Assembly (NCBI RefSeq): GCF_037893185.1 | Contig: NZ_CP140772.1 | Coordinates: forward strand, 4,774,001-4,838,000 | Origin: Chitinophaga sp. 180180018-3 | Lineage (GTDB): Bacteria; Bacteroidota; Bacteroidia; Chitinophagales; Chitinophagaceae | Direction of reading: 5' to 3' | Length of the DNA: 64,000 nt | Shown here: positions 18,942-27,700 of the stretch, in pieces | Position numbering within the stretch: position 1 is the first letter of the stretch | How the letters are laid out: each line of letters starts with the position of its first letter | Position numbers and translations under genes: made by a program | Notes under the pieces: generated by a model | Told to the model about the DNA's origin: nothing | The model's database searches: none | What the model saw: the letters and a program-made list of their open reading frames with translations, nothing else

Positions 18942-21900
18942 TTAGAAATTAAATGAAAATCCACCGGTAACTGTTCTGGAAGATGGAGGAGAGTTAAGAT
19001 CCTGCACTTCAGGATCCAGGCCCGGATACTTCGTAATCGTGAAAAGATTCTGCGTTTGAATAAAGAAACGGCAGCTCTCCATATGCGCTCTTTTCACCCA
19101 GGCTCCAGGCAGGTCATAGCTGATGGAGAGGTTATTCAGGCGGAAGTAGGAAGCATCCACAATTGGACCGTCGGAATTGTTAAGCGCAGTGGCGGAAGCG
19201 CCGGTAAGTGCGGAGAAACGGGCATACCTGGCATTGTCGCCCGGCTTTTGCCAGTGGTTCTCGAGCGCTTTCACGGGCAGATTCATCATCAGACCAGGTG
19301 TAGCCGTCATGAACGGATCCACTCCCAATTGCCTTTTGTAGTCGAAGAAAAAGTCGAGCCGGAATCCTTTATAAGAAAACTGCGATCCTGCGCCTCCATA
19401 ATATTTCGGGTTCATATCGATAGCCCGGTAGTTGTCGGCGTTCAGGAAACCGTCGGCAAGATTCACTATCCCATCTTTATTATGATCTTCATAGGCATAC
19501 TGGCCTGTCAATGGATTTACGCCGAGATAATGCAGCTTGTATTTTGTTGAAAGGGAATATCCTACCTGGTAGATGTTGTAAAAAGGTGATTTTTCTATGT
19601 TCGGATAAGATACCAGTATATTCTTATTAGTAGAAATATTAACGAATACGGACCACGACAGGTCTTTCCTGCTGATCAGATTAGCCCTGATAGATCCTTC
19701 CCAGCCGGAGTTCTGTACCACCGCCGCCCAGTTGGCGACAACAGATGGGAAGCCGGTATACAGTGGCGTTGGGTAGTTAGTTACCTGGTCGCCGCTGCGG
19801 TGCTTGTAATAGGCCGCTTCGAGATTGATTTTATCATTCAGGAATCCGAGCGCAAGAGAACCTTCTATTTTTTTATTGTTCTCCCAATGATAATCCGGGT
19901 TCACTGCATGGATGGGAATGAAAGGCTGTACGCCATCATAACGGGGAATCGGAAATCCGCCTGAAGAGGCGCTCCACTGCGACAGATACTGGTAGTCGCC
20001 GATAGCGCCATCGCTGCCGGTCAGGCCGTAGCTGCCTCTGAGTTTCGCAAAACTCATCCAGGCGGGCATTAACTGCCGCATCCATTTTTCTTCCGACAAT
20101 ATCCAGGCAGCGCCCACGGAACCGAAGTTACCAAACTGGTGGCCTGGTCCGAAGCGGGAGGAGCCGTCTCTTCGTGCATTCAGGTTGATGATGTATTTGT
20201 TAGCCCAGTTATAGTTGATGCGGCCAAATACGGCTGCATACTTATAGCGGCTATATCCTTCGGTAACTGACTGAATCGGGGCATTGGCAATGGTACCCAT
20301 CAGGTTATCGTCGCCATAGCCAAGGCCAGCCTGCGTGATACCGTCTGTAGTTACCGATTGCAGGGAACCACCTGCCTGCACAGATAAATCTCCTTTACCA
20401 ATCAGGCGGCTATAAGCGAGTTGTGGTTCAACGATCCAGTTAGAATTTTTCGTGGTACCGAAAAAGGCCATGCCCATAGGACTTGCGGCTGGATTTTGAG
20501 ACGCCATTGGCATCGTCACTTTATTGGAGCCGCTGGAAAACTGGTATCCGCCTGTTGTGGTAAAAGTAAGCCCTTTTACTATTTCATACCTGACCTCGAG
20601 GTTGGATTTGAACTGATTTATCTGGCTGCTGGTTGGCTGAAGCAATGCGGCGAATGGAAAAGTCTCACCGGCTTGTTCTTTATCCCACTCTGCATAATTC
20701 AGGTTTCCTTTGCTGTCGAATATGGGAGGCGCATTGGGAGCCAGCGTATAAGCCCTGGAAATCCCTCCCACAGCATCTACGGAGGTGTAATTCACCTCGG
20801 AGCCCAGCATAATACTGAATTTGTGATCCTTGCTGGAATGCCTGACATTGGCATTTAAAGCGGCAACCTGGCTGGAGCCACTTTTTTTAAGCATTTCCTG
20901 TTGCCTGGTATAATTGGTTCCTACGTAGAAATTAGTCTGTTCATCTCCGCCGGTAAGACTGGCGGATACGGAAGTCTGATAACCGGTGCCCAGCATTTGC
21001 TTCTGCCAGTCGGTGTACCGGGTCGAATCCCAGAGGGTAAGATCCGGAGCAGTTGTCGGAGTAGGAATCGCGCCATCGTTCCTGAACGCTTCCCTGCGCA
21101 TTTGCAGGTATTGCGAAGTGTTCATCAATTTCCAGCGCTTGGGTACGAATACCACACCCTGTTTAACATCCAATGAGAAAGCTGTTTTACCAGCTTTTCC
21201 TCTTTTGGTGGTGATAATAATCACACCATTGGCGCCACGTGAGCCATATATAGCCGTGGCATCTGCATCTTTAAGCACTTCAATGCTTTCGATATCTTTA
21301 GGATTCATCCCAAATAATGGGCTTTGACCATTGGTAGCAGAGAATCCACTCTGGATGAGGCCCGTAGATACACCAGGTACCTGACTGTAGGTATTACCTA
21401 CGTTCAGTACCGTGAGAGGCACTCCATCGATGATATACAAAGGGTCTGTTGTAAAATTGGTACCCAGAGAATTTCTTCCCCTGATTTCCATCTTAACCGG
21501 AGAGCTGGAATAGCCGTTGGTTTGTGTAACCAGCAAACCAGGCACTCTGCCCTGCAATGCCAGCAGGGGGTTCATCACGGGTTGTTCTTCAATTTCCCGC
21601 GCTGTCACTTTGGTGATGTTACCGGTAGCCAGACGTTTGCTGGTGATACCATAAGCCTGTACCACCGCCTGATCCAGTTCGCTGGTAGCCATTTTCATCT
21701 TCACGAGGCCATGTCCGCCAATGCCGCCTGCGCGTAAAGTCAGTTTCTCGTAGCCGATGCTGGTAAAAACAACCGCATCGCCGTCGTCTACATTTTTCAA
21801 TGTAAACTCGCCTCTTTCGTTTGTTTGTGCTCCTTTATTGGTGCCGCTTACAAAAACGGTGACGCCGGGTACCGGGAGCGTCGTTCTTTCATCGTACGTC

Positions 21901-22301
21901 ACTCCCGATATATCCTTTGCGCCGAGCTGCTGCTCCAGTTCTTTTGGCAGCTTTTCTGTTTTTTTGAATACCACGATGGTATTACCAACGATGGTGTAGT
22001 TCAGCGGCAAACCTGCCAGTAACGCCTTCATAAACTGATCCAACGTCATACTTTTGGCATTCACCTGTACCAGCTGTGAAACATCCACCTGTTCAGGATT
22101 GAATACCACGGCATAGCTGGTTTGTTTTTTTATCTCTGCAAATACCTGTTGCAGTGTCACTTTCTTACCACTGTAGCTGATCACCTGCGCCTTTCCTATC
22201 AGGGGCAGGCCCAGTGCGGCAATCAGTAGAAAAACCAACATCCACTGTTTGAACAACCGGTTTGTCCGGGCCGGTTGCTTGTGCTGACTTAATTCCAACA
22301 T
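18942..22301 (-). CDS. SusC/RagA-type TonB-linked outer-membrane transporter with STN domain
   Basis: A 1119-residue protein, started at 22301 (MLELSQHKQP), with a hydrophobic export signal at about 18-40. The domains in order are as follows. An STN signalling domain (about 45-115, KVTLQQVFAEIKKQTSYAVV) comes first, then CarboxypepD_reg (about 130-215). The plug holds PLLALQGRVPGLLV and DPLYIIDGVPL, with the SusC hallmark NPKDIESIEVLKDADATAIY. A 22-strand barrel ends in VTGGFSFNF. The STN domain contacts FecR, so ligand binding outside can release the ECF sigma factor encoded two genes upstream. It is the energy-dependent channel paired with SusD. Confidence 0.94.
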   Translation of the reverse strand: MLELSQHKQPARTNRLFKQWMLVFLLIAALGLPLIGKAQVISYSGKKVTLQQVFAEIKKQTSYAVVFNPEQVDVSQLVQVNAKSMTLDQFMKALLAGLPLNYTIVGNTIVVFKKTEKLPKELEQQLGAKDISGVTYDERTTLPVPGVTVFVSGTNKGAQTNERGEFTLKNVDDGDAVVFTSIGYEKLTLRAGGIGGHGLVKMKMATSELDQAVVQAYGITSKRLATGNITKVTAREIEEQPVMNPLLALQGRVPGLLVTQTNGYSSSPVKMEIRGRNSLGTNFTTDPLYIIDGVPLTVLNVGNTYSQVPGVSTGLIQSGFSATNGQSPLFGMNPKDIESIEVLKDADATAIYGSRGANGVIIITTKRGKAGKTAFSLDVKQGVVFVPKRWKLMNTSQYLQMRREAFRNDGAIPTPTTAPDLTLWDSTRYTDWQKQMLGTGYQTSVSASLTGGDEQTNFYVGTNYTRQQEMLKKSGSSQVAALNANVRHSSKDHKFSIMLGSEVNYTSVDAVGGISRAYTLAPNAPPIFDSKGNLNYAEWDKEQAGETFPFAALLQPTSSQINQFKSNLEVRYEIVKGLTFTTTGGYQFSSGSNKVTMPMASQNPAASPMGMAFFGTTKNSNWIVEPQLAYSRLIGKGDLSVQAGGSLQSVTTDGITQAGLGYGDDNLMGTIANAPIQSVTEGYSRYKYAAVFGRINYNWANKYIINLNARRDGSSRFGPGHQFGNFGSVGAAWILSEEKWMRQLMPAWMSFAKLRGSYGLTGSDGAIGDYQYLSQWSASSGGFPIPRYDGVQPFIPIHAVNPDYHWENNKKIEGSLALGFLNDKINLEAAYYKHRSGDQVTNYPTPLYTGFPSVVANWAAVVQNSGWEGSIRANLISRKDLSWSVFVNISTNKNILVSYPNIEKSPFYNIYQVGYSLSTKYKLHYLGVNPLTGQYAYEDHNKDGIVNLADGFLNADNYRAIDMNPKYYGGAGSQFSYKGFRLDFFFDYKRQLGVDPFMTATPGLMMNLPVKALENHWQKPGDNARYARFSALTGASATALNNSDGPIVDASYFRLNNLSISYDLPGAWVKRAHMESCRFFIQTQNLFTITKYPGLDPEVQDLNSPPSSRTVTGGFSFNF

Positions 22302-22392
22302 AACAACATTTTGGTTGATTAAATAACTATTATCCATTCTGTCAAATAAACCCGGCAATGCAGGCGGGATATACCTTTTATTGCATTGGGTC

Positions 22393-22476
22393 AGGGCATA
22401 GCTCCGCCCTTAGCTAAACAGCTTTTTTATCAATTGAACATACCATTCCCCTTAGCCATTACCGGCTGGTATGTTC
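22393..22476 (-). other. Two hairpins in the fecR-susC spacer
   Basis: A perfect 10-bp stem GAACATACCA/TGGTATGTTC (22436-22445 with 22467-22476, loop 21) and a 5-bp stem AGGGC/GCCCT (22393-22397 with 22406-22410). Neither is followed by a T-run on the minus strand. They may be mRNA processing or stability elements that let susC be expressed more than fecR. Confidence 0.45.
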
Positions 22477-22529
22477 ACTCATTCGTCGTAATTGGTTTGT
22501 GTAATTATGCTTCCCGTTATCGTAAATTC

Positions 22530-23714
22530 CTATGGCATAACAATCAGCTTTCTTCCTTCAATCCTGTAACGAACGCCCATCGTGCTTAATACTGTCAATG
22601 CCTGCGGCAGATCCAGATTCCGTTTTATTTCACCGCTGAATATAATATCCGGTACGCCATGTTCATAGGCTACCTCCACATCATACCAGCGGGCCATTTG
22701 TTTCAACACTTCATCGAGGCGGGCATGATCGAACTGGAAAGAGCCGTTCTTCCATGACATCACCATATCCAGGTCTGTGTGATCGGTTACGCTCATCTTA
22801 TCATTTACGATGAGTGCCTGCTGGCCTGGTTTTAGTACAACAGCCTGCTGATGCAGGACCATCTTCACACTACCTTCCAGCAAAGTAGTATGTATGCTGT
22901 TTTCATCTGTATAAGCATTCACATTAAAACTGGTCCCCAACACTTCCACGGATGCTCTGCCGTCGATATTTACTTTAAATGCCTGTTCCTTGTTTTTTGC
23001 TACTTCAAAATAAGCCTCTCCGGTGACCTTCACTTTACGTTCGCTGCCAGTAAAGGCGGTGGGGTAAGTGATGCTGGAAGCGGCATTCAGCCAAACGTCT
23101 GTACCATCCGGCAGCTGCAGTTTATACTGGCCGCCCCGGGGGGTTGATAGTGTATGATATTCCACCACATCTGCCTTGCCGGCATAGTCGAGCTTACCGC
23201 TATCGTTACTTATATTAAGATTTCCCTGATGAGCAATACTGCCATGGGCGCTGTCGAGCACAATTTCTTCCCCATTGGCCAGTTTCAGGATTGCTTTATT
23301 ACCACCGGAGCTCAGTATGGGCGTGGTAGTTGCCAGCGGCGTTTTCGGGGTATGCTTCCCCGTTAGCATCTGGATCCCCGCTCCTACGGCCAGCAGCAAT
23401 ACTGCCGCGGCGGCGTAACGTACCCAGGGCCTGTTCAGACGCCGTACCCGCTTATCTTCCCATACCGGCATTTGCGTATTTTCCATGGAAACCATCAGCC
23501 GGTCCAGTATACGTTTGCCGGCATCGGCGCTGAGCGCCGGCTGCTCGGTAAAGGAGGCATCAAATGCCTGCTGCAGGATGGCTTCCACGTTGCCATCATT
23601 TTCCGGCGCACGTTCCCGCAGCAAAGCAAACAGCTCGGCACTCTCCGTTTCGGTGATGGTGCCGTTCAGGTACTTCTGAAGCAGGTCTGTTACAGGAAAA
23701 TTATTCGGTTCCAT
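22530..23714 (-). CDS. FecR family anti-sigma factor
   Basis: A 394-residue single-pass inner-membrane protein. The cytoplasmic N-terminal part (about 1-100; LLQKYLNGTITETESAELFALL) binds the ECF sigma factor. One membrane helix runs near 105-125 (WVRYAAAAVLLLAVGAGIQ). The periplasmic FecR domain (about 185-285) contains YHTLSTPRGGQYKLQLPDGT, VWLNAASSITYPTAF and VTGEAYFEVAKNKEQAFKV. A C-terminal DUF4974/STN-like domain (from about 320) has SFQFDHARLDEVLKQMARWYD. It holds the sigma factor until the SusC STN domain signals. The start at 23714 is preferred over the ATG two codons upstream. Confidence 0.92.
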   Translation of the reverse strand: MEPNNFPVTDLLQKYLNGTITETESAELFALLRERAPENDGNVEAILQQAFDASFTEQPALSADAGKRILDRLMVSMENTQMPVWEDKRVRRLNRPWVRYAAAAVLLLAVGAGIQMLTGKHTPKTPLATTTPILSSGGNKAILKLANGEEIVLDSAHGSIAHQGNLNISNDSGKLDYAGKADVVEYHTLSTPRGGQYKLQLPDGTDVWLNAASSITYPTAFTGSERKVKVTGEAYFEVAKNKEQAFKVNIDGRASVEVLGTSFNVNAYTDENSIHTTLLEGSVKMVLHQQAVVLKPGQQALIVNDKMSVTDHTDLDMVMSWKNGSFQFDHARLDEVLKQMARWYDVEVAYEHGVPDIIFSGEIKRNLDLPQALTVLSTMGVRYRIEGRKLIVMP

Positions 23715-23767
23715 ATACATAAGACTAATGAGTAAAAGAAATGGGTGGATGCCCGGGAAAAAATTTT

Positions 23768-24346
23768 TTATTTCATTGAAACCAGGAGGATCAGCAGGGA
23801 AATATGCCCGTGCTCCAGCAGGTATTCACGGATCGATTTTACGGCGAGCGACAGGTGCTGCTTAAACGTATTACGGGAAATATTCATCAATGCGGCTGCT
23901 TCCTCGTATGATTTTCCCTGCTGGCGGCATAGTATAAAAGCCTCGCGCCGCTGTGGCGGCAGGTTGGCCACTGCATTGTGCAGCAGCTCTTCATATTGCT
24001 TTGTTTCCAGGGCATTCATGAGCGACTGGTCGTTGATTCCCAGGGAAACCCGGTGCATCACTTCATCGCGTATGGTATCGAAAAGGGATATCCTGTTCAA
24101 TTGGGTAAGGGCGGCATTCCGGGCCAGACGGTACAGGTAGGCGGAAAAAGAAGACTTAATATCCAGCTGGGCCCTGATTTCCCAGATCTTCAGGAAAACA
24201 TCGTGCACAAGGTCTTCTGTAAGTACCGGATTCTTGGTGAATTTCAGCAGGTAATTATATATACCGGCATGATACTGCTGATATATAACAGTAAAGGCCT
24301 CCTTGTTGCCAAGGGCAAGTTGTTTAAGTGATTCCTGTTCATTCAT
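23768..24346 (-). CDS. ECF RNA polymerase sigma factor (Bacteroidota FecI-like)
   Basis: A 192-residue sigma-70 family protein. Region 2 spans about 8-80 (NKEAFTVIYQQYHAGIYNYLLKF; DLVHDVFLKIWEIR for core binding and -10 reading). Region 4 has the helix-turn-helix KSYEEAAALMNISRNTFKQHL. Start at 24346 (MNEQESLKQLALG). It is predicted to direct transcription of the SusCD operon downstream and to be held by FecR, encoded 53 bases on. A consensus -7 box (24404-24411) lies upstream, so its basal expression probably uses the housekeeping sigma factor. Confidence 0.92.
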   Translation of the reverse strand: MNEQESLKQLALGNKEAFTVIYQQYHAGIYNYLLKFTKNPVLTEDLVHDVFLKIWEIRAQLDIKSSFSAYLYRLARNAALTQLNRISLFDTIRDEVMHRVSLGINDQSLMNALETKQYEELLHNAVANLPPQRREAFILCRQQGKSYEEAAALMNISRNTFKQHLSLAVKSIREYLLEHGHISLLILLVSMK

Positions 24347-24403
24347 TATGCTGGGAACATCTCCGCTTTTGCCTGAAGCAAGGGTAAATTTAATACTAAT
24401 TGT

Positions 24404-24411
24404 CAAATTTA
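24404..24411 (-). promoter_or_regulatory. Candidate -7 box of the sigma/FecR/SusCD operon
   Basis: TAAATTTG on the minus strand fits TAnnTTTG exactly, 57 bases before the sigma-factor start. A good -33 TTTG is not visible. Confidence 0.45.
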
Positions 24412-24451
24412 GTTAGCCGGGCCGGGATTAGAATGTATGAGCGGGAATTAT

Positions 24452-24488
24452 ACTCCACCACCTGCCGGATTTCGGCAGGCAGTGGAGT
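24452..24488 (-). terminator. Strong hairpin downstream of the DUF6138-like gene
   Basis: Stem of 7 plus 6 bp: ACTCCAC..CCTGCC (24452-24458, 24461-24466) with GGCAGG..GTGGAGT (24474-24479, 24482-24488). The minus strand continues TATAATT, a weak T-tract. It sits 10 bases beyond the stop codon at 24499. Confidence 0.65.
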
Positions 24489-24498
24489 GGGTCAGATA

Positions 24499-25851
24499 TC
24501 AGGATGCTTTAAACAATTCTTCGTACAGTCCCTTCAATGCTGCCGGCGCTTTCTTCACTATGCCGGCGTAGTGTTTCGGATCTCCGAAAGTGGTATACAA
24601 TACTTCCTGCCACACATCATCTGTCATCTCCGCTACGCTGCTCCCACCCTGCTGAAAGTCGTTTATTTCATCGGCAGTAAAGAAATTGCCAAAGTTGTTC
24701 CTGCATTCCAATAAGCGCTCCAGGCTTTCGGCATGGTTGAAATGTTCCAGGAAAATTTTGTGATGCGGATGCGATTGCATCGACATAATACATTTAATAT
24801 ACACCACAATAGAACGCCGGCTGATACCATATTTTTCTACGAAAGCCACGGTAAATTTTTCCTGGATAGACTGATGTTCTTCATCCACGGTTTCCATATA
24901 CCTGATCACGGTATCGAAATACTGCTCTCCAGCCAGGCCGAGGGCAAATACGGCGAAAGTGGATGGCATGGCGCATTTCTCATCCTGCAGGTTGATGTAC
25001 CATTCCCACTTGCTCATTGCCAGATCTATATATTCAGATAACTGTGGATAAAGATCCGGGTAGCTGGCAGCATTGGCGAAAAAATGATGTGCTCCGCATT
25101 TCACGAGTCCCTTGATGGGAAGTACATTTTTGGTTTTGGCAGATAATTCAATGGCATAGCTTCCGGGAAAATCCGTTCTGAGCAGGGTATTGATATAGGT
25201 CAACGCGCTGCTGTAAGCCTCCTGTCCTTCATGAAGTATTTTTATTCTAATAGTCGCAAAAACGTCGTTCGCTTTGCAGTCGACGTTTGCATCTTTATAT
25301 GCCGTCACTCTTTTGGGCAGGGCACCACTGCCCTCCTTCTTCAGGCGTTTCACCTCATCGGAACCCAGGTCTTCCACAAATTTGAAGTATTTATTGGCAG
25401 TTACGGTTTCATAACTGGCGCCATATTTAATATGACAGATACCTATATAAACGATAAAGCTGAGTACTTCCGGATTAACGCCACTGGTATCAACACCCGG
25501 CTTCAGGGTGTATTCTCCGTTCCAGATGTACGCAGGCGGATCAAAAAATTTGTTCTGTACATGTTCTTCGATCCAGAGGCCAATGGTGTAGCTGATCATG
25601 CCAAAGCCACCCGGAGCAAGCTTCCGCAGCTTTTCTACAAATTCGGTATAGAGGCTTTTAGAGAGCGGTCTTGATTGAAAAAAATACTTCAGTACGGCGG
25701 TATTCAGAAATCGTTCACCGGTACTGAGGGTATATACGTGGGCGTCGTCCTTATCTGTGCTACAGCTACCGTTGTTGATGGCCTGGATAAATTTTTCGAG
25801 CAGTGCTTCATTTCCATTGATGTCGACCAGGTAATTCAAATCTCTTTCCAT
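24499..25851 (-). CDS. Uncharacterised protein, probable DUF6138 family
   Basis: A 450-residue protein, mainly helical, with no signal peptide or membrane segment. The start at 25851 (MERDLNYLVDING) is the first ATG; the reading frame extends upstream only to a TTG at 25878. Recognisable stretches include GFGMISYTIGLWIEEHVQNKF, FVVYIGICHIKYGASYE-like segments, HHFFANAASYPDLYPQLSEYI and STFAVFALGLAG. These match my memory of the DUF6138 family, but I cannot confirm it. No catalytic motif is seen. It is a single gene between a terminator and a divergent LytTR regulator, and the function is unknown. Confidence 0.6.
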   Translation of the reverse strand: MERDLNYLVDINGNEALLEKFIQAINNGSCSTDKDDAHVYTLSTGERFLNTAVLKYFFQSRPLSKSLYTEFVEKLRKLAPGGFGMISYTIGLWIEEHVQNKFFDPPAYIWNGEYTLKPGVDTSGVNPEVLSFIVYIGICHIKYGASYETVTANKYFKFVEDLGSDEVKRLKKEGSGALPKRVTAYKDANVDCKANDVFATIRIKILHEGQEAYSSALTYINTLLRTDFPGSYAIELSAKTKNVLPIKGLVKCGAHHFFANAASYPDLYPQLSEYIDLAMSKWEWYINLQDEKCAMPSTFAVFALGLAGEQYFDTVIRYMETVDEEHQSIQEKFTVAFVEKYGISRRSIVVYIKCIMSMQSHPHHKIFLEHFNHAESLERLLECRNNFGNFFTADEINDFQQGGSSVAEMTDDVWQEVLYTTFGDPKHYAGIVKKAPAALKGLYEELFKAS

Positions 25852-25945
25852 TTCATTATTCGCTTTATAGAAGAACAATAATAGGAAATTATAGTAAGAT
25901 GGGAATTCCTCAATTTCCGCTTATATTCGTTCCATATCTGAATTA

Positions 25946-26830
25946 TTGATCTTGCTATTTAATTTTCTACACTTACCGTTTCCAGGCCCTACGGGTATAC
26001 GCCAGAAATTGATATCGTCTCTGGGCTTTGGTATTTTTGTATTTATTTTCCTGTTTGCATTCCAGCCATTTGGGTTATCTGTTTTCCCCGCCGGAAAATT
26101 AGCGTTTATCTGTTTGGGTTATGGAGCAGTTACGCTGGCGGTGATGTTTGCCTGTGTAAGCGGCGTGCCGGCATTGCTACCGCGGTTATTCAATGAATCC
26201 ACCTGGACGGTGGGCCGGCAGATAGGCATGATGCTGCTGACCATCTTCTTTGTTACCATAGGTAATTTCCTGTATTCAGGCACATACCTGCGGGCAGATT
26301 TCAGCGTCCGGATCATGTTGTACTTTGGAGTGATTACTACCGCCATTGGTATCTTCCCGCTAACGGTACTGGTGTTGTACCGGCAATTGAAATGGCAGCG
26401 GCAATATAACAGGGAAGCCGCCCTTATCAATATGCATGTGCAGGAGAAAAAGCAGCAGGAACCGGAACAGCTTGCGCCAACGTCCGGCAACCAGATCCGC
26501 ATAACAGCGGACCAGGCGAAAGACGATCTCACCCTGGCCGCAGATCAGCTGACCTGTATCGAAGCTGCCGACAATTATATCCGGGTATTTTATGAAAGCG
26601 AGGGTGCCATGAAGCAGGTGCTTCTACGGGGTACGTTAAAAAAAGCCGTCGAAAGTCTGAACAGTCATCCGTTTTTTTTCCGCTGTCACCGTACCTACCT
26701 GGTAAATCTTGATAAGGTAGAACAGATCAGCGGCAATGCGGCGGGGTATAAACTACAGCTGAAGCTGCTGCCCATAGAAATACCTGTTTCCCGAAATCTG
26801 CACCGGGAGCTAACAGAGCGGCTAAGATAG
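25946..26830 (+). CDS. Membrane-anchored LytTR-family transcriptional regulator
   Basis: About 294 residues. The N-terminal part (1-150) has four hydrophobic segments, starting SSLGFGIFVFIFLFAFQPFGL. A basic linker with a helix (RQLKWQRQYNREAALINMHVQEKKQQ) leads to a LytTR DNA-binding domain (about 195-294: LTCIEAADNYIRVFYES, FFFRCHRTYLVNLDKVEQISG, IPVSRNLHRELTERL). There is no receiver domain, so it senses something through its membrane part. The frame has no ATG near the N-terminus; TTG at 25946 is the most upstream start and a TTG at 25952 is another. Three direct repeats follow the gene (26839-26878) and could be its binding sites. Confidence 0.82.
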   Translation: MILLFNFLHLPFPGPTGIRQKLISSLGFGIFVFIFLFAFQPFGLSVFPAGKLAFICLGYGAVTLAVMFACVSGVPALLPRLFNESTWTVGRQIGMMLLTIFFVTIGNFLYSGTYLRADFSVRIMLYFGVITTAIGIFPLTVLVLYRQLKWQRQYNREAALINMHVQEKKQQEPEQLAPTSGNQIRITADQAKDDLTLAADQLTCIEAADNYIRVFYESEGAMKQVLLRGTLKKAVESLNSHPFFFRCHRTYLVNLDKVEQISGNAAGYKLQLKLLPIEIPVSRNLHRELTERLR

Positions 26831-26838
26831 CTTTGCTA

Positions 26839-26878
26839 TTCACCCCTTCACCCCTTTTGCCTTTTCCATTCACCCCTA
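26839..26878 (+). repeat. Three TTCACCCCT direct repeats, possible LytTR sites
   Basis: TTCACCCCTT at 26839-26848 and 26847-26856, and TTCACCCCTA at 26869-26878. The starts are 8 and 22 bases apart, so the first and third are 30 apart. LytTR proteins bind pairs of direct repeats. These lie between the LytTR gene and the membrane-protein gene at 26951, upstream of a near-consensus -7 (GACTTTTG). Confidence 0.5.
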
Positions 26879-26950
26879 AGGCCCGATGGTGGCCCCTTTT
26901 GAAAAAATAAAACAACAGGCAGGCCGACTTTTGCAGAAACGATTCACTGT

Positions 26951-27616
26951 ATGCAACACCTGTTTCAGATCTTTCTGATCCTTCACATTGCCGGCGGCAC
27001 CCTGGCGCTGATCACCGGCTCATTTGCTTCGCTGACCCAAAAAGGAGGAAAAGCTCACCGGCTCAATGGCAAACTCTTCGCCGCCGGGATGACGATAGTT
27101 TTTATTACCGCCGTGGTGATGTCGTTACTCAAATCCCTGACCTTTTTATTAATGGTGGCATTTTTCAGTTATCACCAGTTATTGAGAGGTTACCGGGTGT
27201 TGTATCTGAAAAAATTACACCTGGGGATGCGTATGGCCTGGCCGGATTACCTGATAAACGGGGTGGGTGGCATCTTTAATGCCTGGCTCATTGTATGGGG
27301 TGTGCTGGTGGCCACCGGACCGCACCCCGCTATGGGATATGTGGCTATTTCGTTTGGAGTTATCGGTTTTCAGAGCGCCATAAGGGACGTGCGTAAATTT
27401 TATGTTCCTCCGAAAGAAAAACAACATTGGTACTTTACACATATCACGGGGATGGGAGGGGCTTATATAGCTACTATTACGGCTTTTCTTGTCGTAAATG
27501 TGCATTTTCTGCCAGGGCTGGTGGTATGGACGGCTCCGACGCTGGTGGGGTTGGCATTGATCAATGTTACGGTAAGAAAATACCGGAAGAAATTAGGAAT
27601 AGGGAATGAAGAATGA
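26951..27616 (+). CDS. Integral membrane protein, DUF2306-like
   Basis: A 221-residue protein with about seven hydrophobic segments and almost no loops. It begins FQIFLILHIAGGTLALITG and has KGGKAHRLNGKLFAAGMTIVFITAVVM, which puts a His-Arg pair next to helix 2, and later QHWYFTHITGMGGAYIATITAFLVVN. The conserved His residues in helix-loop positions recall DUF2306 and other haem-binding-like membrane proteins, but the function is not known. It follows the LytTR gene on the same strand with a 120-base gap containing direct repeats. Its last codons and stop (27614-27616) lie inside the left arm of a perfect 42-bp inverted repeat. Confidence 0.7.
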   Translation: MQHLFQIFLILHIAGGTLALITGSFASLTQKGGKAHRLNGKLFAAGMTIVFITAVVMSLLKSLTFLLMVAFFSYHQLLRGYRVLYLKKLHLGMRMAWPDYLINGVGGIFNAWLIVWGVLVATGPHPAMGYVAISFGVIGFQSAIRDVRKFYVPPKEKQHWYFTHITGMGGAYIATITAFLVVNVHFLPGLVVWTAPTLVGLALINVTVRKYRKKLGIGNEE

Positions 27617-27700
27617 AGAAACAGAGCGAGGGCCTAAGCGAGTAAATAAATAATTTAATTACTCGCTTAGGCCCTCGCTCTGTTTCTTCATTCTTCATTC
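27604..27700. repeat. Palindromic element A: perfect 42-bp inverted repeat between convergent genes
   Basis: Left arm 27604-27645 and right arm 27659-27700 are exact reverse complements over 42 bases, with a 13-base A/T loop. The core is AGAGCGAGGGCCTAAGCGAG. The stop codons of both flanking convergent genes (27614-27616 on plus, 27697-27695 on minus) fall within the arms. Two related elements are at 36861-36915 and 40589-40706. It probably acts as a bidirectional terminator; the sequence similarity between copies points to a dispersed repeat family. Confidence 0.9.
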
